Source: Anaerolineae bacterium (lineage in GTDB: Bacteria; Chloroflexota; Anaerolineae; Aggregatilineales; UBA2796). Taken from it: a stretch of 63,947 nucleotides of DNA. Location: NCBI GenBank assembly GCA_019637555.1, contig JAHBVK010000039.1, positions 1-63,947 of the forward strand. Direction: 5' to 3'. Shown here piece after piece: positions 35,661 through 45,184 of this stretch. How positions within the stretch are numbered: position 1 is the stretch's first letter; every line of letters starts with the position of its first letter. Position numbers and translations under genes: made by a program. The notes below the pieces were generated by a model that had not been told where the DNA came from, made no database searches, and was given only the letters and a program-made list of their open reading frames with translations.

Positions 35661-38549
35661 TCAGAACCGCTTCGCTGCCGCCGCCTCAACCGCTTTCGCC
35701 AGCGTCGCCAGACCGCTGTGCGTATCGTTCTCGATGTGCAAACGGACGACACGGCGACCTTTGCTCTGTAGCGCCTGCCAATCGCCTGCGGCTTGCGCTT
35801 GCTTGAGCGTGCTGAAGCCGTAATTCGCCTGCGGGATCGCTGGATCAGCGTGATCACTGACGGTGATCTGCACGAAGATGCCGTTATTTGCACCACCCTT
35901 ATGCAACTGTCCGGTGGAGTGCAGGAAGCGCGGACCGAAGCCCAGTGTCACCGCGCGCGAGAAAGTGTGGCGCAAGCGGCGGCGGATCGTCTCCAGCGCT
36001 GCCTCGTTGAACGGCGACTGCTGCAAATATGCCAGCAGCGCGAAATAGTCACCACTGCGTACCAGCGTGAAGAATGCCGCCAGCAAACTCGCCAGTTGGG
36101 TGCTGTCGAACGACTGCTGAACCGCCAAGTCGTGCAGCAGCTTACCCGTGGCGGCATCTGCGTACAGACTGACGCCTTCCTCGTGCAAGATCGGCAGTTC
36201 TTGTGGTAAACGTCCTTCCTTCTCATAGAACTCGAGCAGGCGAAGGGTGTTGTTCTTGCTCTCGGTGACGTTCGGCTCATCGAAGGGATTGACTTGCAAG
36301 ATCATGCCCGCGACGGCGGTAGCGAACTCCCAGCGGAAGAACTCCGCGCCGATGTCAAACTTATCGCGCAGGCGCAGCGTCACCACCGGATGACCGGCTT
36401 CTTGCAGTGCGCGCACTTCCGCGTCAGGATTAGCCTCGCTGTCATCCAAGCGCAAATATACGAACATGCGGTCATCGCTGTAGTCGTGCGGCAACCCTAC
36501 GGATGCACCCGTGATCGGCACGATGCCTTTGCCTTCTTTGCCCGTGCTTTCAGCCACCAGTTGTTCCGCCCAATCGCCAAAGCTGCCGAAGTCTTCGCTG
36601 GCGAGGATGGTCAACTTATCGCGTCCCTCGCGCCACAGCACGCCAATCACCGCCCCTAACCACAGACCGGGGTGGTTATTGCCCGTGACGCCCTGACTGC
36701 AGGCTACCTGCATCTCCGCGCCCGCATCCATGATCCGCTCGAAATCCAGTCCGAGCAGTGCGGCGGGAACCATGCCGAAGTAACTCAACGCCGCGTAGCG
36801 TCCGCCGATGTCTTCGGGATTGAGGAAGGTGTGACGGAAGCCCAACTCCTTCGCCCACCCTTCCAGCTTGCTGCCCGGATCGGTGATGGCGATGAAATGC
36901 TCGCCCGCCTTCTTACCCGCCTCCTGATACTTCTGATAGAAGTAACGCTGCATCGACAGCGTTTCGATGGTGGTGCCAGATTTGGAGGCAACCACGAACA
37001 CCGTCTTATCTAAATCAGCGGTTTTCTCGACACCCAAAATCGTTTCGGGATCAGTGCTGTCGAGCACGATCAGTTCGGGGAATCCTGCTTGTTTGCCAAA
37101 GGTTCTCGCCAGCACTTCGGGCGCGAGGCTGCTGCCGCCCATACCCAGCAGTACGACGTGCGTCCAGCCCAGCTTCTTGGCTTCGTCGCGCAGATCGCGC
37201 AGCTTGGCACGGTCAATGCGTCCGTCGTTGGCGATGGTTAGCCAGCCGAGCCGATTGCTGATCACTTTGACATGATCCGCCGACTCTTTCCACAGCGTGG
37301 CATCGTGATTCCACGTCCGCGTGATGCTCAGTTGAGTGCGCAGCCGCTTGATTTCTTTAGCGACGGCATCCTGATACTGACCGAGCACTACATCCTGCCG
37401 CTGCATGAAGCCGCTGAGCAGAGTCTTGCGCTTGCCTTCCACGCGGTTGATCAGTTTCTTGAAACTGTCGATGAACAGATCAACGCCGTCGTCTTGCAAC
37501 TGCTGCGTGATGCGATCCAGATCGATGCCCACTTCGGTCAACTTGTCCAGCAGTTCTTGTGCCTCATCCAAGCCGTAGTCCAGCGTCGGTGCAGCGGTGC
37601 CGTGATCCTTGAAGGCGAACAGAGTCGCCTGTGGTACGGTGTTGACCGTATCCTTACCGATCAGGCTGTCTAGGTACAGCGTATCAGGATACGCCGGATT
37701 CTTAGTACCCGTGCTTGCCCACAGCGGACGTTGTACCATCGCACCTGCCTCGCGCAATTTGGCAAAGCGATCTCCGTAGAACAGGTACTTGAAGCGCTTA
37801 TAGGCTACTTTGGCGTTGGCGATTGCCGCCTTGCCCAACAACTGGCGGTTAGCGGATACGCGATCCAGATCGCGTCCCTGTGCGGCGCGGATGTTGTTCT
37901 CTAGCTGCTTATCCACCAGCGTATCAATGCGGCTGAGGAAGAAGCTGGCGACGGAAGCGATCTGCGAGACGGGTAAGCCTGCTTCCAGACGGCGTTCCAA
38001 GGCGCTGATGTAACGCTCTGCCACCTGCACATAGTTCTCCACCGAGAATAGCAGCGTAACGTTGATGTTGACGCCCTCATACAGCGCCTCCTCGATGGCG
38101 GGTAAGCCAGCGGGCGTGCCGGGGATTTTAATCATCACGTTGGGGCGCTCGACAGCTTTGAACAAGCGCTTCGCCTCACTCAAGGTGGTCTCGGTATCAT
38201 TCGCCAACATCGGTGACACTTCAAGACTGACGTAACCATCAAGTCCCTTGGTGCGATCATAGATCGGGCGCAGCAAATCAGCCGCCGCGCGGATGTCGTC
38301 AATCGCTAGCTGGTCAAAGATTTCATTGGCGTCCAGATCGAGCAGGTTGTGAATCGCATCGTCATAGAACTGCCCCTCACCAATCGCCTTCTCGAAGATG
38401 GTCGGGTTCGAGGTCATGCCGACGACGCCATACTCGTCCAGCAGCCGCTGCAATTCGCCGGAACGGATCATGTCGCGGCTGATGTTGTCGTACCAGATGC
38501 TTTGTCCGTACTGTTGGACATCCGCAGGAGGATTACCAGTCGTTGTCAT
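35661..38549 (-). CDS. tal-pgi: Bifunctional transaldolase / glucose-6-phosphate isomerase
   Basis: A 962-residue fusion linking the pentose phosphate pathway and glycolysis. Residues 1 to about 370 are a transaldolase (SIWYDNISRDMIRSG, GMTSNPTIFEKAI, VMIKIPGTPAGLPAIEEAL with the Schiff-base Lys; later LWASTGTKNPAYPDTLY). Residues about 400-960 are a phosphoglucose isomerase (LGMGGSSLAPEVL, VASKSGTTIETLS, FLNPEDIGGRYAALS). Each half carries its usual motifs, so both activities are expected. Such fusions are known in Chloroflexota and cyanobacteria-related groups. GGGGAG lies nine bases before ATG 38549. No zwf or tkt is adjacent. Confidence 0.96.
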   Translation of the reverse strand: MTTTGNPPADVQQYGQSIWYDNISRDMIRSGELQRLLDEYGVVGMTSNPTIFEKAIGEGQFYDDAIHNLLDLDANEIFDQLAIDDIRAAADLLRPIYDRTKGLDGYVSLEVSPMLANDTETTLSEAKRLFKAVERPNVMIKIPGTPAGLPAIEEALYEGVNINVTLLFSVENYVQVAERYISALERRLEAGLPVSQIASVASFFLSRIDTLVDKQLENNIRAAQGRDLDRVSANRQLLGKAAIANAKVAYKRFKYLFYGDRFAKLREAGAMVQRPLWASTGTKNPAYPDTLYLDSLIGKDTVNTVPQATLFAFKDHGTAAPTLDYGLDEAQELLDKLTEVGIDLDRITQQLQDDGVDLFIDSFKKLINRVEGKRKTLLSGFMQRQDVVLGQYQDAVAKEIKRLRTQLSITRTWNHDATLWKESADHVKVISNRLGWLTIANDGRIDRAKLRDLRDEAKKLGWTHVVLLGMGGSSLAPEVLARTFGKQAGFPELIVLDSTDPETILGVEKTADLDKTVFVVASKSGTTIETLSMQRYFYQKYQEAGKKAGEHFIAITDPGSKLEGWAKELGFRHTFLNPEDIGGRYAALSYFGMVPAALLGLDFERIMDAGAEMQVACSQGVTGNNHPGLWLGAVIGVLWREGRDKLTILASEDFGSFGDWAEQLVAESTGKEGKGIVPITGASVGLPHDYSDDRMFVYLRLDDSEANPDAEVRALQEAGHPVVTLRLRDKFDIGAEFFRWEFATAVAGMILQVNPFDEPNVTESKNNTLRLLEFYEKEGRLPQELPILHEEGVSLYADAATGKLLHDLAVQQSFDSTQLASLLAAFFTLVRSGDYFALLAYLQQSPFNEAALETIRRRLRHTFSRAVTLGFGPRFLHSTGQLHKGGANNGIFVQITVSDHADPAIPQANYGFSTLKQAQAAGDWQALQSKGRRVVRLHIENDTHSGLATLAKAVEAAAAKRF

Positions 38550-38695
38550 GGGAGTATGCTCCCCTCCACTAGATATGAATAGGCAGAGTATAAAAATGGT
38601 TCGTTGAATAAAGACATAAAACGATAGCTCAAATAACGATCTCTATGTCTATGGGGATCGTATCACTTATCATCAGCAAGACGCACCATCGTTTG

Positions 38696-39520
38696 TTAAT
38701 CCACCAGACTACGCATGATCTGCGTACCCGCCTGTAAGATCGTGCCTTCAGCATCGCACGTCGGATCGTACGAGGATACGGTGGCGCTAACCAGCGTTAA
38801 GCGCTTCCGAATCTGCTTGATGATCCGCTGGGCGTCGCTCAGGCTCAAGCCGTTAGGTACGGCGAATTGGTTGGCGCTGCCGATGCTGGAATCCAGCGCA
38901 TCGAGATCGAAGTGAATATGCACCCGCTTCGCCTTTTGCTCCAATACGCTGAGGGCACGATCAATCCCCGATTCGCGTGCTTCATCCGGCGAGATCACCA
39001 TCACTGAGGATTGCTGCAACTGTTTCCACTCCTCCAGATCGAAGTCACGACCACCAACATGAATGGCGTGTGCCTCCGGGATCGGATGGTATTCCGAACC
39101 CAGTAACCCGCGAAAACTGCGTCCTAAAAGCATCGCCAACGCCATACCATCGAAGAAACCACTTATCGTGGTCTCCGGCGTATTGAAATCACCATGAGCA
39201 TCGAACCAGATCACCGAGTCTACTTCGGCGGCTCTGACCATGCCGATGCTGGCATTGCAGTTGCCCGCCAGTAACAGCGGGAAGGCTGGCTGTTGCAAGG
39301 CGCTGCGCGCCGCCGTCGCTACTGCTCTCTGCACCTTCACGGAGGTGCCGATCTCGGTACTGAAGGGCAGATCAAGGTTCAGCACGTTGACACCCACCTG
39401 ATGCCCCGCCACCTTCAATGTGGACTCCAGTCCGTTGTTCAAAAAGTGCAGGGGTCCCGCACCCATACGCTGGTTGAAGTGCCCGGAGTCGTAGGGAGCG
39501 ATGATTAGTTGGATGTCCAT
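38696..39520 (-). CDS. Arginase/agmatinase-family protein, altered first metal motif
   Basis: A 274-residue ureohydrolase-superfamily protein. The second metal motif is intact (WFDAHGDFNTPE) and the third is HFDLDALDSS. The first motif, normally GGDHS, reads AGNCNAS, so the metal-A His is replaced by Cys. Such variants exist in poorly studied arginase-like groups; hydrolase activity on a guanidino or formimino substrate is therefore uncertain. ATG 39520 is preferred; an upstream ATG (39559) adds 13 residues not like the family. It stands alone. Confidence 0.82.
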   Translation of the reverse strand: MDIQLIIAPYDSGHFNQRMGAGPLHFLNNGLESTLKVAGHQVGVNVLNLDLPFSTEIGTSVKVQRAVATAARSALQQPAFPLLLAGNCNASIGMVRAAEVDSVIWFDAHGDFNTPETTISGFFDGMALAMLLGRSFRGLLGSEYHPIPEAHAIHVGGRDFDLEEWKQLQQSSVMVISPDEARESGIDRALSVLEQKAKRVHIHFDLDALDSSIGSANQFAVPNGLSLSDAQRIIKQIRKRLTLVSATVSSYDPTCDAEGTILQAGTQIMRSLVD

Positions 39521-39741
39521 GCACTCAATCCGTTTGGTGACGTTTGCATTGCCATGCATTACTAAGCTGCTTAGTTTGTTAAGCGATCATATCACAAAAC
39601 AACGGAGGCAATCCCCTGAGTTGTGGATCGCCTCCAACGAGTTATTGGTATTGAACTTGATCCTGCCGCCCACTTGCGCTGCTTACAATCTTGATGCGCC
39701 GAATGAGCCGGAACTTACCGGGCGGTTAGGCTGCCCACTGA

Positions 39742-41058
39742 TCAAGCGTTGACCAGTGCCCAGACCGGTGCTTCAGCAGGGCGCGGGATCGGCTGATGTG
39801 TAGTCAGCAGCTTCTCGATCAGGTGCGCGGCGGCACTGGCGGCATCGTGCTTGTCCAGTTCTGCCTTCATTTGTACCGCCTTCGCCTTATAGCGTGCATC
39901 CGCTAAGACACTCTGCACCGCCGCGCGAACCTGATCAGCAGTCGGGCGGTTGGTCTTGAGGTTGATGCCCACGCCCGCATAGCTGACGCGGTTGCCCACT
40001 TCCGGCTTATCCTCCGTCGTACCCGCACAGATCACAGGAATTCCCTGCGACAGCGCCAGTGTAACGCCACCGTAGCCGCCGTTGGTCACCATTACATCGA
40101 CATGCGGCATTAGTAAGTCGAAGGGGATGAACTTGTGGGCACGCACATTAGCGGGCAGCGTGCCATTCAACTTGACGGGATCAACCGTCGCCACTACCAG
40201 CACATCCTGCTGCGCCAGCGCTTCGATGGTCGGCTGGATCAATTCGCTGGCGTCGGTGGCAATCGTCCCCTGTGTCACCAGCACAACTGGTTTCTCGGCA
40301 TTGATCACGTCGTCCCACCACGCGGGCAGCTCGAACCCATTCTTCAAGTCAGGCAGCAGCGGACCAATGAAATGCACGCTGGCGGGCAGATCGCTGCGCG
40401 GATACTCAAACGCCGGAACCGAAGGCTGCAAATACAGCATCGGTGAGAACATCGGCGCGAAGGGTTCGATGGGCAAACCCATCTGCTGAAGTTGATCGCG
40501 CAGGCTGGCGTTAACTTCGCGGAAGACCAGATTGATCGCCATGAATGCCAGCGCCTTATTCTTCAACCTGCCCAGCGCGGAGTAATCCGGCAGCAGCCCC
40601 AAGCCGAACGGTGGAAGATCGGCGCTGGGCAAGCCCAATACCGTGATGTTAAAGACCGCCCACGCTTTGATCTCGCCTAAGCTGTAGAGCACCCGTGCAC
40701 CGCCGAACGCCGGATCGGAAAGGAGGACATCGGGATGCCATGTCTTGAACACGTCGCGCAAATCGGTGGCTTGGTTGGCGATCTGCTCGATGAATACTTT
40801 CCTGAAGTCGAACTTGATCTGGGACAGTCCCTGCAATTGAGAACGTCCCGGAAACGCCGTATCCAGATCCGCATCGTCATAATCGTAGGCGTGCTTCATG
40901 GGCAGGTAGTGTGCTCCCGCCGCTTCGACCTTCGCTTTGAATTTACTGCCTGTGAAGAAGCGGACTTCGTGACCGCGTTCGACCAGTTTACGGGTGATCA
41001 CCAGCGCCGGATTGACGTGTCCGGTGATCGGGTGAGTGCAGATCAAGATGCGTGCCAT
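39742..41058 (-). CDS. MGT-type (UGT superfamily, GT1) glycosyltransferase
   Basis: A 438-residue GT-B enzyme of the macrolide-glycosyltransferase type. The N-terminus MARILICTHPITGHVNPAL and the C-terminal donor-site region (VVLVTQGTIATDASELI, VTNGGYGGVTLALSQGIPVI) are diagnostic. It should transfer a sugar from a nucleotide donor to a small hydrophobic acceptor such as a natural product, sterol or carotenoid; the acceptor is not predictable. The start at 41058 has GGGAGA nine bases upstream, and an in-frame extension of 27 residues upstream is disregarded. Confidence 0.9.
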   Translation of the reverse strand: MARILICTHPITGHVNPALVITRKLVERGHEVRFFTGSKFKAKVEAAGAHYLPMKHAYDYDDADLDTAFPGRSQLQGLSQIKFDFRKVFIEQIANQATDLRDVFKTWHPDVLLSDPAFGGARVLYSLGEIKAWAVFNITVLGLPSADLPPFGLGLLPDYSALGRLKNKALAFMAINLVFREVNASLRDQLQQMGLPIEPFAPMFSPMLYLQPSVPAFEYPRSDLPASVHFIGPLLPDLKNGFELPAWWDDVINAEKPVVLVTQGTIATDASELIQPTIEALAQQDVLVVATVDPVKLNGTLPANVRAHKFIPFDLLMPHVDVMVTNGGYGGVTLALSQGIPVICAGTTEDKPEVGNRVSYAGVGINLKTNRPTADQVRAAVQSVLADARYKAKAVQMKAELDKHDAASAAAHLIEKLLTTHQPIPRPAEAPVWALVNA

Positions 41059-41523
41059 GTCGATGTGTCTCCCTGTATGCGAATTGCGTGTGCCTGAACC
41101 AAGCCGATGACAGAAGCATACGCTTGCCAGCAAGCGCACTCCAGTTCATTTCCTGCTCAGTTATTGTCCAAAAGGATGGAAAGATTAGATCGGCGCAGCC
41201 CGCCGCACGGAGCGTACTGTAGAGATCATGGTGTGCTGGCTGCGTCAGTAACTAACGATACAGGAGCTTGTGGCATCATACAATCGTGCTTTCGGCGGAA
41301 ACGCGCTCATCCGTTGGTGGATGGGATGAGGTCAGCAAGGAAGGCAAATGCCCCAACTTATCGCTTATATAGGTGAAATTACGTATGCTATTGCTATGCT
41401 GTTGAGTACATCTCCACATTTTGTGGAGATACAAATAACACTCCGCGTGATCTAATTGATGCGACTCATTCTATCCTTGTACGTAGCATGTATGAGGAGC
41501 AGAAAGGCGGTTTTTTGCATATC
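41059..41523. other. Divergent intergenic region upstream of the ABC operon
   Basis: No gene is supported. The only structured element seen is the inverted repeat at 41410-41430. Confidence 0.5.
41410..41430. promoter_or_regulatory. Inverted repeat, candidate operator for the ABC operon
   Basis: ATCTCCACA (41410-41418) and TGTGGAGAT (41422-41430), perfect 9-bp arms three bases apart, about 90 bases before the likely start of the ABC ATPase gene. Could bind a dimeric repressor; no regulator gene is adjacent. Confidence 0.4.
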
Positions 41524-42510
41524 ATGTCCAACACTTCCTCTTCTTACAGCAATGCGATTGAAGTCAACGGCGTCAGCAAGCGCTATGGTAGCGTGCTGGC
41601 GGTGGATAACGTCAGCTTCGAGGTGCGGCGCGGCGAGATTTTCAGCATGTTAGGACCGAATGGTTCGGGCAAAACGTCCACTATTCGTATGATCCTTGAC
41701 ATCCTCAAACCCGATGGTGGTTCGATCCGTGTCTTTGGTGCGCCTTTCCGTGAGGAGACCAAAGAGCGCATCGGCTATCTACCGGAAGAACGCGGCTTGT
41801 ACAAAAACGTTAAGCTGGTCGAGCTGTTGACCTATCTCGGATCGCTCAAAGGCATGACTCAGAGTGATGCCAAACGTCGTGCCGAACAACTGCTGGATGA
41901 AGTCGGCTTAGGTGAAAATAAGCAGAGCAAAGTTAGCGAACTCAGTCGCGGTATGTCGCAGAAAGTGCAGTTCGTCGCTACCGTCATCCATAATCCCGAA
42001 CTGATCATCATCGACGAACCCTTTAGCGGACTCGATCCCGTGAACACCGAGATGATCAAGAACCTGATCTACAAACTCAAGGCACAGGGATCGACCATCG
42101 TAATGAGCATCCACGAAATGCATCAGGTGGAAGAAATGGCGGATCGCCTGATCATGTACAACAAGGGCAAGCGCGTGTTGTATGGACCCGTCGATGAAGT
42201 GCGCCAGCAGTACGCCGAGAACGCCGTGATCGTCAGCGGTACGGGCGATTGGAACTCGGTGGCTGGTGTACAGACGGTCACTCCGGAAGAAAATGGTCGC
42301 GCCTACAAACTGATGTTGGCTCCGGGTGTCAGCGCCGACCAGATCATGCACCGCCTTGCCGACGCGCCCGATGTGCGGGTAAGCAGTTTCGCGCTGGCAG
42401 TACCCCGCCTGAACGATATTTTCATCCGCGTGGCGGGTGGCAGTGCGCTGAACGGTAGCAACGGCAGCAACGGCAGCGGTGCTAACAGCAGCGGCATATC
42501 CGCCAACTGA
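41524..42510 (+). CDS. ABC transporter ATP-binding protein (NatA-like)
   Basis: The 328-residue nucleotide-binding subunit of an ABC-2 exporter. Walker A is GPNGSGKTS, signature LSRGMSQKVQ, Walker B IIIDEPFSGLDP, followed by the H-loop ending in MSIHEMHQVEE. A C-terminal extension ends in a Ser/Asn/Gly-rich low-complexity tail. The organisation resembles NatA of the Bacillus Na+ exporter, though the cargo is not determined. ATG 41524 is chosen; an in-frame ATG at 41488 would add 12 residues. Two permease genes follow directly. Confidence 0.93.
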   Translation: MSNTSSSYSNAIEVNGVSKRYGSVLAVDNVSFEVRRGEIFSMLGPNGSGKTSTIRMILDILKPDGGSIRVFGAPFREETKERIGYLPEERGLYKNVKLVELLTYLGSLKGMTQSDAKRRAEQLLDEVGLGENKQSKVSELSRGMSQKVQFVATVIHNPELIIIDEPFSGLDPVNTEMIKNLIYKLKAQGSTIVMSIHEMHQVEEMADRLIMYNKGKRVLYGPVDEVRQQYAENAVIVSGTGDWNSVAGVQTVTPEENGRAYKLMLAPGVSADQIMHRLADAPDVRVSSFALAVPRLNDIFIRVAGGSALNGSNGSNGSGANSSGISAN

Positions 42511-42518
42511 GGTGATCG

Positions 42519-43784
42519 ATGAACATCAGAAAAATTCTACTGATCGCCAAACGCGAATACTGGTTTAACTTCCGGCGACGCAGTTTTCTGTTCACCGCCT
42601 TCGTCATCCCGCTGATCACCTTCGGCGGGCTGTTCGTGGTATTCAATCTGCTTAACCAGACGCTCGAAGATATCAGCAGTTACAAGAATATCGGCATCGT
42701 CGATCAGGCGAGCGTGTTCGACAGTACAACGCTGCCAGCACCCTTCAAGCTGATCGCCAGTGAGGATCAAGCGGCTGTTGATTTGCAGTCAAAGGCGCTG
42801 GATGGCTACTACGTACTGGGATCAGATTTTCTGAGCACGGGGCAGGTTCGCACTTACAACCGTCAGGAATTGACGCTCAATGAAGCGATCAACGACAAGT
42901 TTACCGATGCTCTGAAGGCTGGCTTGGCTTCTAAGCTGGGCGACGCTAATTTGGTGACGCGGCTGGTCGATCCACTGGCGGATACCACGATCTATCGGTT
43001 GGGCAGTGATCAACCGCTGGATGAGTCAGCACTGCTTGGTTCTTTCTTCGTGCCTTTCATCTTCGTAATGATCAGCTTCAGCGCCATGATGGGAACCTCT
43101 CAGTTCATCATGTCCGGTCTGGCGGAAGAAAAAGAAAACCGCATGATGGAGATGTTCCTGACCAGTGCCCGACCTACGGAAATGTTATGGGGTAAAGTGC
43201 TCGGCTTAGGCGCACTTGGCATCACGCAGCTTCTGATCTGGGGAGGAATCGGCTTAGGTATCACGGCAGCGCAAGGCACGCTGGATATTCAGCGCACCCT
43301 CGCCAACTACTCGATCACGCCGTTTTACATCCTGCTGCTGCTGGTCTTTTTCCTGCTTGGCTACCTGATCTATGGCACGCTGATGGCAGGACTCGCGGCG
43401 CTGGTCAACGCCGAACAGGAAGGTCGCCAGTATGCGGGTATCTTCAGTTTGCTGCTGATGGTGCCGATCTTCTTCATCGTGCAGTTCTTGCAGTCTCCCA
43501 ACACGGGGACACCGCGATTCCTCAGCCTGTTTCCGCTGACCTCGCCCACCGCCATGATCATGCGGGCGTCGTGGGGCACGGTAGATGCTGGCGAGATCGC
43601 GCTGAGTATCGGGCTGCTGATCGTCAGCATCATCGCCATCATCTGGATTGCGGCGCGCTTGATGCGTCTGGGTATGTTGAACTACGGCAAGAAGTTAGGT
43701 CCGCGTGAAATCATCCGCGGGCTGCTGGAAGGGCGCACAATCGTAACCGCCCGCGACCAGAAAGAATCCGAGGTGACGGCATGA
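42519..43784 (+). CDS. ABC-2 type permease (NatB-like), first copy
   Basis: A 421-residue membrane subunit. TM1 (about 22-45) is followed by a large extracytoplasmic domain (45-185) and five further helices (about 190-385). EEKENRMMEMFLTSARPTEML is split across the first cytoplasmic loop and is the hallmark of NatB/ABC-2 permeases. It starts eight bases after the ATPase gene and overlaps the next permease by four bases (ATGA), so all three form one operon, probably a heterodimeric exporter. Confidence 0.92.
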   Translation: MNIRKILLIAKREYWFNFRRRSFLFTAFVIPLITFGGLFVVFNLLNQTLEDISSYKNIGIVDQASVFDSTTLPAPFKLIASEDQAAVDLQSKALDGYYVLGSDFLSTGQVRTYNRQELTLNEAINDKFTDALKAGLASKLGDANLVTRLVDPLADTTIYRLGSDQPLDESALLGSFFVPFIFVMISFSAMMGTSQFIMSGLAEEKENRMMEMFLTSARPTEMLWGKVLGLGALGITQLLIWGGIGLGITAAQGTLDIQRTLANYSITPFYILLLLVFFLLGYLIYGTLMAGLAALVNAEQEGRQYAGIFSLLLMVPIFFIVQFLQSPNTGTPRFLSLFPLTSPTAMIMRASWGTVDAGEIALSIGLLIVSIIAIIWIAARLMRLGMLNYGKKLGPREIIRGLLEGRTIVTARDQKESEVTA

Positions 43785-45064
43785 AGGGCTTGACTGGCAT
43801 GATCCGTATCTTCCGTTACGAACTAATGCGTAACTTTCGCCGTCGCGGTTATCTGTTTATGACCTTTGGCGTGCCTGTGCTGGCAATAGCCATCTACTTC
43901 GGCATTACGGCATATCAAGAGGCGCGTGCCAACCAACCGCCCGAGCAGTCCGATGCGGTAGAAGTGCCGCGCGGTGTCAACATGCCGGGATCAGTGGTCA
44001 ATACCATCGGCGTGGTTGATCTCTCCGGCACGATTGACAAGTCCACCAATGAGCGGCTGATCCTGTACCCGACAGAAGCGGAGGCGAAGGACGCGCTGGA
44101 TCAGGGCAAGATCAACTACTACTACTTGATCGCGGCGGATTACCTGCAAACGGGCAAAGTGGGCATGTACTTCGAGCGCATCACCCTGAGCAACGTGGAT
44201 AATGGTTCGCTGCGCAGTTTGCTGACCAAGAGCCTAGTCGATAAATCCGGCAAGCAAGTTGATCCGCGCTTGGTGGCACGCCTACAAAGTGCGCCGACTT
44301 TCAAGCCGAATACGGTCAACGCACAGGGCACGGCAAACCAAACGCTCGATTCAGATTCTAACTTCGCCATCGTCTATATCTTTGCTCTGGTGCTGCTGTT
44401 CGCTGCCTTTACCACCAGCGGTTACCTGATGCAGAGCGTGGTCGAGGAAAAAGAGAACCGCATGGTTGAAGTGCTGCTCTCCTCGGTGCGCCCGCGCGAT
44501 CTGTTGTTCGGGAAAGTGCTGGCGCTCAGTCTGCTAGGCATCCTGCAGATGGGGCTGTGGTTCGGTGCGATCATTTTCATCATCCGCGAACTGACCACCA
44601 AGGCGCTCGGCGGTGCGATCCCGCTGGCGGGCTTCACGCTCTCCACCGAGCAGATCGTCATGCTGGCGGTTTACTTCGTGCTCGGCTATCTCTACTTCGC
44701 CGCCTCTTATGCCGCCATCGGAGCACTGGCGACCAACATGCGCGAAGGTCCTCAGTTGGCGGCAGTAGTCACGCTGCCAGCAGCCGTCCCGATGTGGGCG
44801 ACCACGCTGTTCGCCACTGCACCCAACGGACCAGTCGCGACGACGCTCAGCATGATCCCCTTCACCTCGCCGCTGGCGATGGTGATGCGGGCAACGGTCA
44901 CCGAAGTGCCACTGATCCAATTCCTGATCAGCGCGGCGCTGCTGCTGCTCACCGTGATTGTGGTGATGTGGCTGGCGGCACGTTTCTTCCGCGTCAATGT
45001 GCTACTCTCCGGTCAGTTACCCAAATTCCGCGATCTGCTCCGGCTGGTCACGGAGAAGGCTTAA
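43781..45064 (+). CDS. ABC-2 type permease (NatB-like), second copy
   Basis: A 427-residue paralog of the preceding permease with the same topology: TM1 (about 24-45), large outer domain (45-200), then five helices. EEKENRMVEVLLSSVRPRDL corresponds to the cytoplasmic coupling segment. The two copies differ mainly in the outer domain, suggesting a heterodimeric pore. It closes the operon and is followed by a strong terminator. Confidence 0.92.
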   Translation: MKGLTGMIRIFRYELMRNFRRRGYLFMTFGVPVLAIAIYFGITAYQEARANQPPEQSDAVEVPRGVNMPGSVVNTIGVVDLSGTIDKSTNERLILYPTEAEAKDALDQGKINYYYLIAADYLQTGKVGMYFERITLSNVDNGSLRSLLTKSLVDKSGKQVDPRLVARLQSAPTFKPNTVNAQGTANQTLDSDSNFAIVYIFALVLLFAAFTTSGYLMQSVVEEKENRMVEVLLSSVRPRDLLFGKVLALSLLGILQMGLWFGAIIFIIRELTTKALGGAIPLAGFTLSTEQIVMLAVYFVLGYLYFAASYAAIGALATNMREGPQLAAVVTLPAAVPMWATTLFATAPNGPVATTLSMIPFTSPLAMVMRATVTEVPLIQFLISAALLLLTVIVVMWLAARFFRVNVLLSGQLPKFRDLLRLVTEKA

Positions 45065-45078
45065 CGCATCGGTGAATC

Positions 45079-45114
45079 AAAACGCCCGTTGTCGTTCAGC
45101 AACGGGCGTTTTTT
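45079..45114 (+). terminator. Strong rho-independent terminator of the ABC operon
   Basis: Perfect 13-bp stem AAAACGCCCGTTG (45079-45091) and CAACGGGCGTTTT (45100-45112), loop of eight bases, then a T run. Confidence 0.93.
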
Positions 45115-45184
45115 ATTTACGGTATCGGCGGGTAACTAGGTAGTCAATTGACGGGCTACCTTTGCAGTGCCGCGATCAGCGGGA

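Noticed and set aside
35793..36209. Long open frames opposite tal-pgi and other minus-strand genes
   Set aside because: They lie antisense to well-supported genes and show no recognisable protein pattern.
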